Source: Rhodocyclaceae bacterium
Lineage (GTDB): Bacteria; Pseudomonadota; Gammaproteobacteria; Burkholderiales; Rhodocyclaceae
Length of the DNA stretch: 64,000 nt
NCBI GenBank assembly: GCA_018261935.1
Contig: JAGTRP010000003.1
Location: 124,001 to 188,000 of the forward strand
Direction of reading: 5' to 3'
In this document: positions 6,551 through 14,608 of the stretch, one piece after another
Position numbering within the stretch: the stretch's first letter is position 1
Layout of the letters: every line of letters starts with the position of its first letter
Made by a program: the position numbers and the translations under genes
Notes under the pieces: model-generated
What the model was told of the DNA's origin: nothing
Seen by the model: only the letters and a program-made list of their open reading frames with translations
Databases searched by the model: none

Positions 6551-8590
6551 TTAGCCGGGGTTCTTGGCCAGGGTGCGGAAGTCGAGGGCCTTGACGCCCG
6601 CATCGAGGCGCACCTTGAACTCGACGCCGTCGACCGCCCAGCCGCCCTGCTGCTCCAGGGTCGGGGTCTGGATGCCGTCCAGGTAGCTGACCTCGATGGT
6701 GTCGTACATGCCCGGATTGGCGGACCCGTACCAGGCAGCGGTGGAGGCGGCGTCCAGGCGAGCGTCGGAGATCACCTCGAAGAGGCCGCGCATGCTGTTC
6801 GGCGTGGTGTTGTTGCGGTTGGAGAGCTTGTTGGTGGCGTCCAGGATGCCGACTTCGTATTCGGAGTTGGCCACCACGCGGGCGGCGCCTTCCAGAGATA
6901 CCGGGGCAATGATGTAGCCCAGGCGGATGTTGAGCGCCGCTTCGCTACCGACCTTCTGCCGGGCCATGGCCACGCGCATGGCGTCGGTGCTGGCGGTGCT
7001 CAGGGCGGCACCGGTCAGCAGGTTGCCGTGGTCGGCGTGGAACAGGGCAACGCCATCGGCCATGTTCGGATTGCCGGTGAGGATGGCATAGACCAGGTCG
7101 CCGACAGTGCGGATAGCAGCGCGGCCCATGCGCGCCGGGATCTTGCTGAAGGCATCCAGGTCGTCGTTGATGATGGCCTGGCGGGTGATGGCGAAGAGCT
7201 TTCCGTAGGTGGCTAGCTGCACGGTCTCGCCCCGCTCGCCGACGGAGGCGTACTTGTATTCCGCGCCTTCGGCGACCTTGTCCAGGGAGGGGAAGGTGTT
7301 GAGGTCGAGGCGCTTGCCGGCCTTGAAGTCGCCCAGCTGGCCCACGTTGGTCCACTTCTGGAAGGTTTCGTCCGCTTCCTCGTAGCCCTTGAGCATGGCT
7401 TTCTCGGCCACGCTGGAGAGCAGCAGAGGGAAGTCGCCGGTGGAGGTGAAGGCGGCGGCGACCACGTCCATCTTGCTCTTGCCGCGCACGTCGATGTGGG
7501 CCATGGCCAGGCACTCCCGGGCCATGTCCATCAGGGAGAGGCCGCGGTAGTTGTTGACGCGGTCGTCCTTGGCGAGGTTGGCCCGGGCCATCAGGGCCGC
7601 CATGGCGCCGGCGCGGAACTTGTCGCGGGAGTCCTCGACGGTGACGGCGTAACCGCCAGCGACGGGGGCCGAGCCCTTGCCGAGATGGGCCAGAAGCTTG
7701 TTGTTGGCATCCTGCACGGAACAGGTGATGTCGCCCTCGCAGGATGCCTGCAGGGCGGCAACGCCTTCGACGCCGGAGAACTTGGCGAACGAGGCCTTGA
7801 TCTCTTCGCGGCGCTGGGCCTCTGCCTTGACGGCGGCGGCTTTGATTTCTTCTTCGGACTTGGCGGCAGTTTGCGCGGGCGCCGCCGGCTGGTTGGTTCC
7901 AGGCATATCGATCTCCTTGGAGGTTGGTGCGGCGGCTGCCGCAAAGGGTGACCCGCCGGCTGCCGGCAAGGACTTGAAGCGGGCGGACAGAGCCGCACGG
8001 TCAAAACTGGCGGCCATGGGCATGGCCTGGACGACGGTGTCGACGAAGGTTTCGGCCAGCGCCTGCTCGGCGGTGTACCAGTGGTCCTGGCCATCGGTGA
8101 GAAGGGCCAGCATTTCTTCGGTGGTTCGGCCGGTCTTGCTGGCGTAGCTGGTGGCCATGGCCTGGGCCCAGGTGTCCAGCATGTCGGCGAATTCGCGCAG
8201 GTCGGCGCTGTTGCCGGCGGCGTAGCCCCAGGGGGCGTGGATCATGAGCAAGGCATTCTCGGCCATCTCCACCGTGTCGCCGGCCATGGCGATGAGGCTG
8301 GCGATGGAGGCGCCGACGCCCTCGATGGAGGTGGTGACGGTGGCCGGGTGCCGCTTGATGGCATTGTGAATGGCGATGCCATCGGAGACGGATCCGCCAT
8401 AGGAGTTGATGCGGACGGTAATTTGCTCGGCATCGATGGCGGCGATCTCCTGGACGAAGTCCTTCGCCAGGATGGAATCCCCATACCAGCTTTCGCCGAT
8501 GTCGCCGAAAATCAGGATCTCGGCCGACTTCACGCCCTGCGCGGCGGCGCGGGTGCGAATGCTGTACCACTTGTTCGTTACCTGGGGCAT
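6551..8590 (-). CDS. Fused ClpP-type prohead protease and major capsid protein
   Basis: One 679-residue reading frame holds two functions. Residues about 20-200 are a ClpP-like (S14) protease: catalytic Ser95 in GVGASIAS and His118 in MIHAPWG. After a Lys/Glu/Ala linker, residues about 330-679 are a major capsid protein of the type found in lambda-like and Mu-like prophages (FPLLLSSVAEKAMLKGYEEA, TYGKLFAITRQAIINDD, FHADHGN). The start at 8590 has GGAGG six bases upstream. Self-cleavage would release capsid subunits, with the linker as scaffold. Fusion of protease and capsid is known in some prophages, but separate genes are more usual. Confidence 0.9.
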   Translation of the reverse strand: MPQVTNKWYSIRTRAAAQGVKSAEILIFGDIGESWYGDSILAKDFVQEIAAIDAEQITVRINSYGGSVSDGIAIHNAIKRHPATVTTSIEGVGASIASLIAMAGDTVEMAENALLMIHAPWGYAAGNSADLREFADMLDTWAQAMATSYASKTGRTTEEMLALLTDGQDHWYTAEQALAETFVDTVVQAMPMAASFDRAALSARFKSLPAAGGSPFAAAAAPTSKEIDMPGTNQPAAPAQTAAKSEEEIKAAAVKAEAQRREEIKASFAKFSGVEGVAALQASCEGDITCSVQDANNKLLAHLGKGSAPVAGGYAVTVEDSRDKFRAGAMAALMARANLAKDDRVNNYRGLSLMDMARECLAMAHIDVRGKSKMDVVAAAFTSTGDFPLLLSSVAEKAMLKGYEEADETFQKWTNVGQLGDFKAGKRLDLNTFPSLDKVAEGAEYKYASVGERGETVQLATYGKLFAITRQAIINDDLDAFSKIPARMGRAAIRTVGDLVYAILTGNPNMADGVALFHADHGNLLTGAALSTASTDAMRVAMARQKVGSEAALNIRLGYIIAPVSLEGAARVVANSEYEVGILDATNKLSNRNNTTPNSMRGLFEVISDARLDAASTAAWYGSANPGMYDTIEVSYLDGIQTPTLEQQGGWAVDGVEFKVRLDAGVKALDFRTLAKNPG

Positions 8591-8634
8591 AAGTTGCCTC
8601 CGTTCATTGGGTCTGCACAGTTTCGGGATTTGCC

Positions 8635-8661
8635 AGTCTCATTTACATGGAAAAATGAGAC
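8635..8661. repeat. 27-bp hairpin repeat, copy 1
   Basis: A 27-bp element with perfect 9-bp arms GTCTCATTT and AAATGAGAC around an 8-base loop. It lies four bases beyond the portal gene stop and before the protease-capsid gene. An identical copy occurs at 10492-10518. It could be an operator for the Mor-like protein encoded nearby or an RNA processing or attenuation hairpin; no U-run follows, so an intrinsic terminator is unlikely. Confidence 0.85.
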
Positions 8662-8664
8662 CTT

Positions 8665-10191
8665 TTATTCCGCCGGGTCGGGGGTGGCCGGCGGCTTCTC
8701 GGCTGGCTTCTCGTTGGCCAGGTCGGAGGCGAAGATCAGCCCCTTGTCCTTTGCCTCCTGGCGGAAGGCGGAAATTTGCTCGAGCACGTCGCGCGGGTTG
8801 ACGCCTCGCTTGCGCATGACCTCCACTTCGCTGGCGAAGCCGTCCTGCACCAGCTGGTGCCAGGCGTTGGCTTCCTTGAGCGGGTCGATCCACGGCATGG
8901 ACTGGCCGACGAAGAGCGCATCGTCCTGGCTGAACGGCTCCAGGTCGGCTGGCATGCGAACCACGCCGGAGAGGTGGGCTGCCAGTACGAACTGCTGCCA
9001 TACCGGCTGCACGAACTGGCCGACGAATTCGTCGGTTAGGACGGCATAGTGGATCCACTGCTCCACCAGCTCCTGGCGCTGGGCGGAGTAGGTGCCGCTG
9101 TAGTCGCGGGCGATGCTGGAGTAGCTTGCCCCGATCCCGGCAGCGACCGCGCGCAACTGGCCCTGGCGGAAGGTGACGACATTGGGGTTCGGCCGGTTGG
9201 AGTCGATGAGGCCGATCTCCTCGCCTATGCCGAGGTTGTCGATAATGGTGCCCGGTGATAGCCCGATCTCCCGCGGCAGGACGTTTCCATCTGCGTCACG
9301 CGGCCCGGTACTGGGCTCGTAGAGTTCTGGCGATCCTTTCTTTACGTAGGCGGTGAGCGCCGCGGCGATCTTGGCGGCGATGCGCTCGGATTCCTCGTAG
9401 TCCTTGATGTCTTCCAGCCGGGTGATGACGCTGGCGAACTCGGAGACGCCGCGCATCTGACCGATCCGGTCCACCGAGGCGAGCTGCAGCATGCGGGCGG
9501 CCTCGATGTATTTGAGATCGCTGGACAGGTTGAGGGTGACGCGATCGTTCGGGAAGTTCCGCCACACCCAGTAGCCGGTCGGCTTGCCCCAGGCGTTGCG
9601 CTGGATGCCCTGCCGGATGTTTTTCCCGAGGTCGTCGTAGTCCATCGGGATCATGTCGGCCTCGAAGAGTTCGAGGGAGAACGGCACGCGGGTTCCGTGA
9701 TCAAGGTATGGAACCTGGCCGATGAGCGACTGGCTAAAGGCCTCCCCATCCCGGAACCAGGTCTTGGCCATGAGGCGCTGCACCTTGGCCCAGTGGTGGC
9801 GCTGGGTGACCTCCGGGCATTGGCACCAGTCGCGGTAGGCGGAGCGCAGGGCCTGGGCGTACTCGGCGTGAATGCTGCCGTCCTTCCTGCGCGGCTGGGG
9901 CTCGATGCCGATGCCGGTGGGGCCGACGACGTTGTTGACCAGGACGCGCAACACGCCGCGGGCGATGTCGTGATTCTGTTCCAGGTTCCTGGACAGGGTG
10001 CGCAGGGCCAAGGCGCCGTACTGGACCTGCAGATCTGGGGACCGCTGGTCGCGGGCGAACTTGCGCAGGCGGGACGGTTGCGCGGCTTCGTACTCGCCGA
10101 GTACGCGCCGGGCATTGAGGCGGCGAAGCCCAGCGGCGGGACTGAAGAATGAGACCAGACGGTCGAACGGGTTGAGAGCCGGGCGTTTCAT
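8665..10191 (-). CDS. Phage portal protein, lambda gpB family
   Basis: A 508-residue portal protein. Family features include LARGVLRVLVNNVVGPTG-like sequence (HDIARGVLRVLVNNVVG), GDGEAF-type FRDGEAFSQ, FELFEADMIP-like LELFEADMIP, and SYSSIARDYSGTYSAQRQEL. The dodecameric portal occupies one capsid vertex, anchors the terminase during packaging and later the head-tail connector. The start overlaps the stop of the gpW-like gene (ATGA). The C-terminus is Pro/Glu-rich. There is no fused protease domain, consistent with the protease being joined to the capsid protein instead. Confidence 0.93.
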   Translation of the reverse strand: MKRPALNPFDRLVSFFSPAAGLRRLNARRVLGEYEAAQPSRLRKFARDQRSPDLQVQYGALALRTLSRNLEQNHDIARGVLRVLVNNVVGPTGIGIEPQPRRKDGSIHAEYAQALRSAYRDWCQCPEVTQRHHWAKVQRLMAKTWFRDGEAFSQSLIGQVPYLDHGTRVPFSLELFEADMIPMDYDDLGKNIRQGIQRNAWGKPTGYWVWRNFPNDRVTLNLSSDLKYIEAARMLQLASVDRIGQMRGVSEFASVITRLEDIKDYEESERIAAKIAAALTAYVKKGSPELYEPSTGPRDADGNVLPREIGLSPGTIIDNLGIGEEIGLIDSNRPNPNVVTFRQGQLRAVAAGIGASYSSIARDYSGTYSAQRQELVEQWIHYAVLTDEFVGQFVQPVWQQFVLAAHLSGVVRMPADLEPFSQDDALFVGQSMPWIDPLKEANAWHQLVQDGFASEVEVMRKRGVNPRDVLEQISAFRQEAKDKGLIFASDLANEKPAEKPPATPDPAE

Positions 10192-10448
10192 CCGTTCCGC
10201 CTCCAGGCGCTGCGCGTCGTGGCGTTAAAGCTGGCGACGCTCATCGACAGGCCGCCGATGGCGGGCGCCTTGTTTCCCCGGGCGGTCTCGGCGGCGACGC
10301 GCTGTTCCCATTCCTTGCGGCCGGCAATGATGCTCGGCAGATCTTCCATGCGCAGCCGGCGGCCATTCTCCAGGGTGACTTCCTTCCCCTCCAGCAGGGC
10401 GGACTCTGCAGCCAGGTACTTGGCTAGCATTTCGGTAGCGGTGCTCAT
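10188..10448 (-). CDS. Head-tail connector protein, gpW-like
   Basis: An 86-residue protein immediately upstream of the portal gene, overlapping it by ATGA coupling. The N-terminal helix followed by a short hairpin (LLEGKEVTLENGRRLRMEDL) and a second helix with a Trp (IIAGRKEWEQRV) matches the gpW fold, which joins the filled head to the tail. The family is normally about 70 residues; here a flexible, Ser/Ala/Arg-rich tail is added. The assignment follows both pattern and the lambda order A-W-B. Confidence 0.8.
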   Translation of the reverse strand: MSTATEMLAKYLAAESALLEGKEVTLENGRRLRMEDLPSIIAGRKEWEQRVAAETARGNKAPAIGGLSMSVASFNATTRSAWRRNG

Positions 10449-10491
10449 CGTTGAACCTCTGGATTGGGTTCGGTGAGGCTACCGGCCGGCA

Positions 10492-10518
10492 AGTCTCATT
10501 TACATGGAAAAATGAGAC
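10492..10518. repeat. 27-bp hairpin repeat, copy 2
   Basis: Identical to bases 8635-8661, with arms GTCTCATTT and AAATGAGAC. It lies between the stop of the Mor-like gene and the start of the gpW-like gene. Occurrence in two intergenic gaps of the same operon, one beside a DNA-binding regulator gene, favours a protein-binding or RNA-structure role over chance. Confidence 0.85.
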
Positions 10519-10530
10519 TTTCAGCGGCGA

Positions 10531-10818
10531 TTACCCGCCCTTCAGCATCCGATAGAACTGGGCCTTGCTAAGGCCGTACCGGGCGCATAGTTCCTTACGG
10601 TTGCGGCCGTCAAAGTCGCGCAGGACCGCATCGCGCCGGGCATCCCGGTCGACCTTCTGGATGTATACCGATTGCCCGCCATAGGTCAGGCGCAGTTGCT
10701 GCTCAAGCTGCTCAGCCACGCTTTCTGTGAAGGTTGCCTCACCCAGATCCTGAACAGCCTTAATCAGGGATCGAATGATGTCGTCAGCACTTTTCAACGA
10801 AAACCTCTCCTTGACCAT
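10531..10818 (-). CDS. Mor/C-like transcriptional activator
   Basis: A 95-residue DNA-binding protein of the Mor transcription activator type. The N-terminal half is a dimerisation helix pair (DDIIRSLIKAVQDLGEATFT, ESVAEQLEQQLRLTYGGQ), and the C-terminal part is a helix-turn-helix, DFDGRNRKELCARYGLSKAQ followed by FYRMLKG. Mu Mor and C bind dyad elements near promoters and activate middle or late transcription. Its start lies inside the 3' end of the large terminase gene (25-base overlap). The neighbouring identical dyads at 8635 and 10492 are plausible binding sites. Finding it inside the structural operon is unusual. Confidence 0.8.
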   Translation of the reverse strand: MVKERFSLKSADDIIRSLIKAVQDLGEATFTESVAEQLEQQLRLTYGGQSVYIQKVDRDARRDAVLRDFDGRNRKELCARYGLSKAQFYRMLKGG

Positions 10819-12878
10819 TCATCCTTGGCGAATCGCGTTGCCGGACGACTCGCCGGCGCCGACGGGGCCGGCTGTACAGGGGCCTGCGCGGGCGGTTCTG
10901 GATCCGGCGGCGGTGCAGACGTCTCCACGCTTGCGGCCGGAGCAGGCAATACCGGCGGCGTGCTGAAAAGATTGGGCGCGAGATCCCGCTCCCAGGCATC
11001 CCAGGTGGAATCCGGGGTGGTATGCAGGCCGAGGACCTGGCACAAGAACATGGCGATCACGGTACAGTCCAGAACCTCGTTCCGGTGGCCACTGGGGCAG
11101 ACCCAGCGATCCGCCCAGCCGTGGGCCACACGGACGCGGATTCGGTGCTCCGCAGCCAGCTGGTCGAAGAACTGGGGCGGCAGGTTCCGGTTGAGGTGGA
11201 CGTATCCCCGGCCGAAGGTCTTGACCTGGTCCAGGCGGCCGTGGAGCAGATCCTTGGCGGTGTCGACGCAGATGCGCCAGAGCTTGATGCCCCGCTTGAG
11301 GGTGCGGCCGAAGGCATTCACATCCACCCAGCTGGGCTTCATCTTGATGGGGGCCCCCAGGGCCTGGTCGCCCTTGGTGGCATAGACCTTGTGGTGGGTG
11401 CGGGCCCGGCAGTAGTTGTAGGCCTGGTGGGTCCAGTTGGTGCCGCCGGTGTCGATCCCCACGGCGTCGATGGGCATATCGTGGCCGTTGACGTGCTTGT
11501 AGATGGTCTTGATGACCGGGTCGAGTTTTTCAGCCCACTCCTCCTGCACAGCCGGAGAACCGTAGATGACCCGGTAGTCGATCGGCCACATTTCCTCGCC
11601 GCGGCCGACGGCCCAGGCCACGGCCTCCCAGCGATCGGCCTGGGTGTCGATTCCCATGACGATCTTGCAGGCGCCCTCGGGGACGATCTGCAGGGGGATG
11701 TCGATATCGGTCTTGGCCCGCTCCCGCAGGAGGCTGGCATCGGTATGCTCGAATTCCTCTTCCCAGACATCGGCCAAGGTCTCGTTCTTGAAGCCCTGCA
11801 TGGGGCCGTTGTCGCCGACCTTCTGGGCTTTACGGGCCTCGAGGAACTCCCGGACGATGTCCGGCCAGGTGCGCTGGGGGCTGTAGGCGGTCCAGACATT
11901 GACGAAGGCGACGTGGCGCGGCGCTTTCCTGGGGTTGCTGTCGCCATCCAGCCACAGCTTGCGGATATGGTCGTAGGTGTAGTTTCCGCAGCGGCTGACC
12001 CACAGGCCCTGCTTCCAGGTCGCCAGGTAGTCGGCCTGGGCGATGGCCTCATGGCAATGGGGGCAGACGTGGCGGACGGTATTCGGGTCGTTGTTTTCCC
12101 ACTTGAACCCGTGGGCGACGTCCTTTCCGCCCCAGCGCAGCGGGTGCGAGACGCCGCAGTGTGGACACGGGATTTCGTACTGCATGACCGCGTCGGCACA
12201 TTCGACACGGCGACGTATATGGCTGGTGAGTTTGTGCCGGGGCGTGGTGCCTGCGATGACCTTGGGGAAGGGCGCGCCCTCCAGGCGCCCGACCGCGCCC
12301 GTGAAGGGGTCGATGGTCTTTTCAACCACCTGGTCCATGGCGTCCAGTTCGTCCAGGATGGCCACGGCGATGGTGATGCGGCGGAAGCTGCGGGCGGCCT
12401 TGGCGCCAAGGAGGTGGAGGACGCTGCCGCGGAAGCGCTTGAACTTGATGGTGTCGTCATCGCGGCCGGCGCGGCGCACCGGGGCCAGGGCCTTGCAGAT
12501 GTCGAAGGCCGGGGAAATCTCGGACTTCTCAAAGCTGTCCCGGTCATCGTCGGTAGGCTGCCAGATGGCCTGCTTCCGGCGGCGGTGGGAAGCGTTGTAG
12601 GCGCCGAAGCCGACAATGGTCTTGGTGTAGCCGACCCGCTTGGCCTTCTCGACGTCCACCTCGAAGATGTCATCGTTGGAGAAGGCATCCATCCAGCCGA
12701 TCTGGAACGGCCAGGGCTCCCACAGGCCCCGGCGGTGGCTGGACTCCTCGTCCATTTCGAAGTGCTTCTCCGCCCAGGTGCTGTAGGGCATGGGCGGATC
12801 CGCCCGCAGCGGTGCCAGGCCGGCAGCGATGGCTCGCTTGATGGCCTCCAGCTGGGCGGGCGGAATGTTCTGGCTCAT
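10794..12878 (-). CDS. Phage terminase large subunit, lambda gpA family
   Basis: A 694-residue packaging motor and nuclease. The ATPase has a deviant Walker A at residues about 78-90 (KAKRVGYTKTIVG), as in lambda gpA, and a Walker B AVAILDELDAMD. A zinc-binding segment with CPHC and CPHCHE lies near 235-275. The nuclease domain shows VMGIDTQADRW, VGIDTGGTNW and GHRNEVLDCTVIA. The C-terminal 60 residues are Pro/Ala-rich. It would cut concatemers at cos sites and pump DNA through the portal, so cohesive-end packaging is predicted. Its start overlaps the small terminase stop. Confidence 0.95.
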   Translation of the reverse strand: MSQNIPPAQLEAIKRAIAAGLAPLRADPPMPYSTWAEKHFEMDEESSHRRGLWEPWPFQIGWMDAFSNDDIFEVDVEKAKRVGYTKTIVGFGAYNASHRRRKQAIWQPTDDDRDSFEKSEISPAFDICKALAPVRRAGRDDDTIKFKRFRGSVLHLLGAKAARSFRRITIAVAILDELDAMDQVVEKTIDPFTGAVGRLEGAPFPKVIAGTTPRHKLTSHIRRRVECADAVMQYEIPCPHCGVSHPLRWGGKDVAHGFKWENNDPNTVRHVCPHCHEAIAQADYLATWKQGLWVSRCGNYTYDHIRKLWLDGDSNPRKAPRHVAFVNVWTAYSPQRTWPDIVREFLEARKAQKVGDNGPMQGFKNETLADVWEEEFEHTDASLLRERAKTDIDIPLQIVPEGACKIVMGIDTQADRWEAVAWAVGRGEEMWPIDYRVIYGSPAVQEEWAEKLDPVIKTIYKHVNGHDMPIDAVGIDTGGTNWTHQAYNYCRARTHHKVYATKGDQALGAPIKMKPSWVDVNAFGRTLKRGIKLWRICVDTAKDLLHGRLDQVKTFGRGYVHLNRNLPPQFFDQLAAEHRIRVRVAHGWADRWVCPSGHRNEVLDCTVIAMFLCQVLGLHTTPDSTWDAWERDLAPNLFSTPPVLPAPAASVETSAPPPDPEPPAQAPVQPAPSAPASRPATRFAKDEWSRRGFR

Positions 12879-13567
12879 TCCTCGGGAGTCTCCACCAGGA
12901 ATTCGTCTTCCTCCTGGACGTCGGTGGGTTCCAGGGTGTCGGCGACGAGGGAGGCGGTCTTGCGGACCATCTCATTCCGGGCCGAGGCGATCTCGGCCAT
13001 GATGGCATCGCGGGCGGCCTGGGGCAGGTCCGGACAGACCCGGCGCAGCGCCGCCGGGATCTGGTCCATGCGGTCCACCACGGCCTGGGAGGCGTTGGCC
13101 AGGACGTCGGAGAGGAGCTCGATGGGGGCGTAGGTGCCCCGGGCTACCTCGTTCTTGATCTCCTGCCCTTCCCGCTGCGCCCGCGCCAGCAATGCCCGCT
13201 CGCCGGCGAGGTCCAGGTCGCCGCCGGCGGCACGGCCGGCAGCTTCTTCCCGGAGCTTGCGGATGTACTTGATCCGGATGTCGGAGAGCGGGACCTGCTT
13301 GTGATCCAGGCCGAACTCCGTCAGCAGCTCCCGCAGGCGCCGGTCTGAAATATCCAGGTGGGCGGCGATCTCGGCCTGGGTCGGACGCTGGTCCGCCCGG
13401 GCCTGCTCATCGCGCAGGTGGCCGATGTAGGAATGCACGATGGGGGCCAGGGCGTAGGCGTCCTTCCCGACCCGGGGAATGATCCCCGCATTGACCAGGC
13501 GGGTGAGCTCACCCGGTGTCAGGTCCAGGAGCCGGGCGGCGGTGTCGTGGTTGAGGTGGGCGGACAT
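12875..13567 (-). CDS. Phage terminase small subunit, Nu1-like
   Basis: A 230-residue DNA-recognition subunit directly upstream of, and overlapping, the large terminase gene. It has two helix-turn-helix type segments: residues 6-30 (DTAARLLDLTPGELTRLVNA) and residues 60-85 (RPTQAEIAAHLDISDRRLRE). A central helical part (ALLARAQREGQEIKNEVARG) and an acidic C-terminus follow. Nu1-type subunits bind cos sites and regulate the large subunit. The cos site itself is probably just upstream or at the unseen phage end. Confidence 0.8.
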   Translation of the reverse strand: MSAHLNHDTAARLLDLTPGELTRLVNAGIIPRVGKDAYALAPIVHSYIGHLRDEQARADQRPTQAEIAAHLDISDRRLRELLTEFGLDHKQVPLSDIRIKYIRKLREEAAGRAAGGDLDLAGERALLARAQREGQEIKNEVARGTYAPIELLSDVLANASQAVVDRMDQIPAALRRVCPDLPQAARDAIMAEIASARNEMVRKTASLVADTLEPTDVQEEDEFLVETPEE

Positions 13568-13577
13568 GGATCAGCTA

Positions 13578-13799
13578 TCAGTCCCGGCGCTCATGCCGCG
13601 ACGCCTTGACCGCATCGGCCATCGCCAGGATCTGATCGTCACCGAGACCGCCAATGACGGCATGGTCATCGCGCTGGTTGGCCTCGAGGCGGTGGATCGC
13701 CCATGCAAAGCGGCCATCCAACCCTTTCTCATGAACCAGCTTTACCGGCTGGCGGTGGCAGTTGCAGCCCAGGTCAAACTCGATTCGTATCGGCTTCAT
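13578..13799 (-). CDS. Small phage protein with C-x-C-H motif, unknown
   Basis: A 73-residue protein read from the ATG at 13799, which is where conserved-looking sequence begins (MKPIRIEFDLGCNCHRQPVK). Its 5' end overlaps the 3' end of the ParB-like gene by 26 bases and its stop lies 11 bases before the small terminase gene, so it fits the operon. Features are a CNCH cluster near residue 12 and an Asp-rich middle (RDDHAVIGGLGDDQILAMAD). No function is recognised. Confidence 0.55.
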   Translation of the reverse strand: MKPIRIEFDLGCNCHRQPVKLVHEKGLDGRFAWAIHRLEANQRDDHAVIGGLGDDQILAMADAVKASRHERRD

Positions 13800-14490
13800 T
13801 TTTCTTACTCCGCTTCCCAATCTCGCGCTTGACCAGGCACTCGATGTCCGCCACGGGATCGCCCAGGCCGATCCTCTCCGACTCGGCAGCGCTGGTGGCC
13901 ACCAGTTGGTAGCTGATGCCGTCAATCCGGCCGATGAGTGCAGACGTCTGCGCACGCCCCTCTTCCTGGATTCCATACGCCAGGTCGCTGACCAGGTGGA
14001 GCAGCTTCTCCCCGTCCAGCTTCACCGGCGACGGCTTCGCCCGCTCGCCGCTGGCCCGGCGACCCGCGGAAGCGCCCTTCCCTTGCGGAGCCGTAATGGT
14101 CGCCAGCGCCGCGGCGCTGATCCCCAGGGAGTCGAGATCCAGGCCGGCACCGTTGAGCTCCTGCAGCAGCTTCTCCAGGACCTCCACATCCCACTCCGAT
14201 TCCCGTCCGATCTTGTTGTCCGCGATGATGTAGGCCCGCTTCTGGGCATCCGTCAGGCCGGTGCGGCGCAAGCACGGCACGGTGGCCATGCCGGCCCGGA
14301 TCGCCGCCAGGCGCCGGCCGTGGCCCGCCAGGACGACGTTGTCCTCATCGATGACGATCACCCCGTTGAAGCCGAATTGTTCGAAGCTGGCCACCAGCTG
14401 GGTGATCTGCCCATCCCCGTGCTTCATGCTGTTGTCCGGGTGCGGAGTCAGCTGATTCGGGTCAATTTGTTCGATAACGTGTTGATTCAA
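13774..14490 (-). CDS. ParB-like N-terminal domain protein
   Basis: A 238-residue protein with a ParB/Srx-type domain in residues 5-100: IDPNQLTPHPDNSMKHGD, GFNGVIVIDEDNVVLAGHGR, RRLAAIRAGMATVPC and AYIIADNKIG. Phage copies often sit next to DNA methyltransferase or terminase genes, with roles in nucleotide-dependent DNA binding that are poorly defined. The chosen start is a TTG at 14490, preceded by a GGGGG run. The rest of the protein is not recognised. A second, larger ParB-like protein lies at 26918. Confidence 0.8.
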   Translation of the reverse strand: MNQHVIEQIDPNQLTPHPDNSMKHGDGQITQLVASFEQFGFNGVIVIDEDNVVLAGHGRRLAAIRAGMATVPCLRRTGLTDAQKRAYIIADNKIGRESEWDVEVLEKLLQELNGAGLDLDSLGISAAALATITAPQGKGASAGRRASGERAKPSPVKLDGEKLLHLVSDLAYGIQEEGRAQTSALIGRIDGISYQLVATSAAESERIGLGDPVADIECLVKREIGKRSKKNEADTNRV

Positions 14491-14540
14491 AACCGGAACC
14501 CCCTATAGAAAGTTGATAAACAGCGGAAAAACGAGGATCT

Positions 14541-14590
14541 AATCACCCGTGACCCTGGAGCCCAGGAAGGACCCGTGATCTGGGGTGATT
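14541..14590. repeat. Nested inverted repeat upstream of ParB-like gene
   Basis: Outer arms AATCACCC (14541-14548) and GGGTGATT (14583-14590) enclose inner arms CCTGG (14554-14558) and CCAGG (14562-14566). The sequence lies in the 118-base gap between the 272-residue tail-like gene and the ParB-like gene. It may be a regulatory hairpin or a binding site for the ParB-like protein; the sequence shows only the symmetry. Confidence 0.5.
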
Positions 14591-14608
14591 TCTCTGTGCC
14601 CGGGCGAT

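Noticed and set aside
11022-13133. Long open frame on the plus strand (703 codons) opposite the large terminase gene
   Set aside because: It is antisense to a clear gpA-type terminase with motifs in place; long antisense frames are common in GC-rich coding DNA. The same holds for the 15547-17673 frame opposite the primase/helicase.
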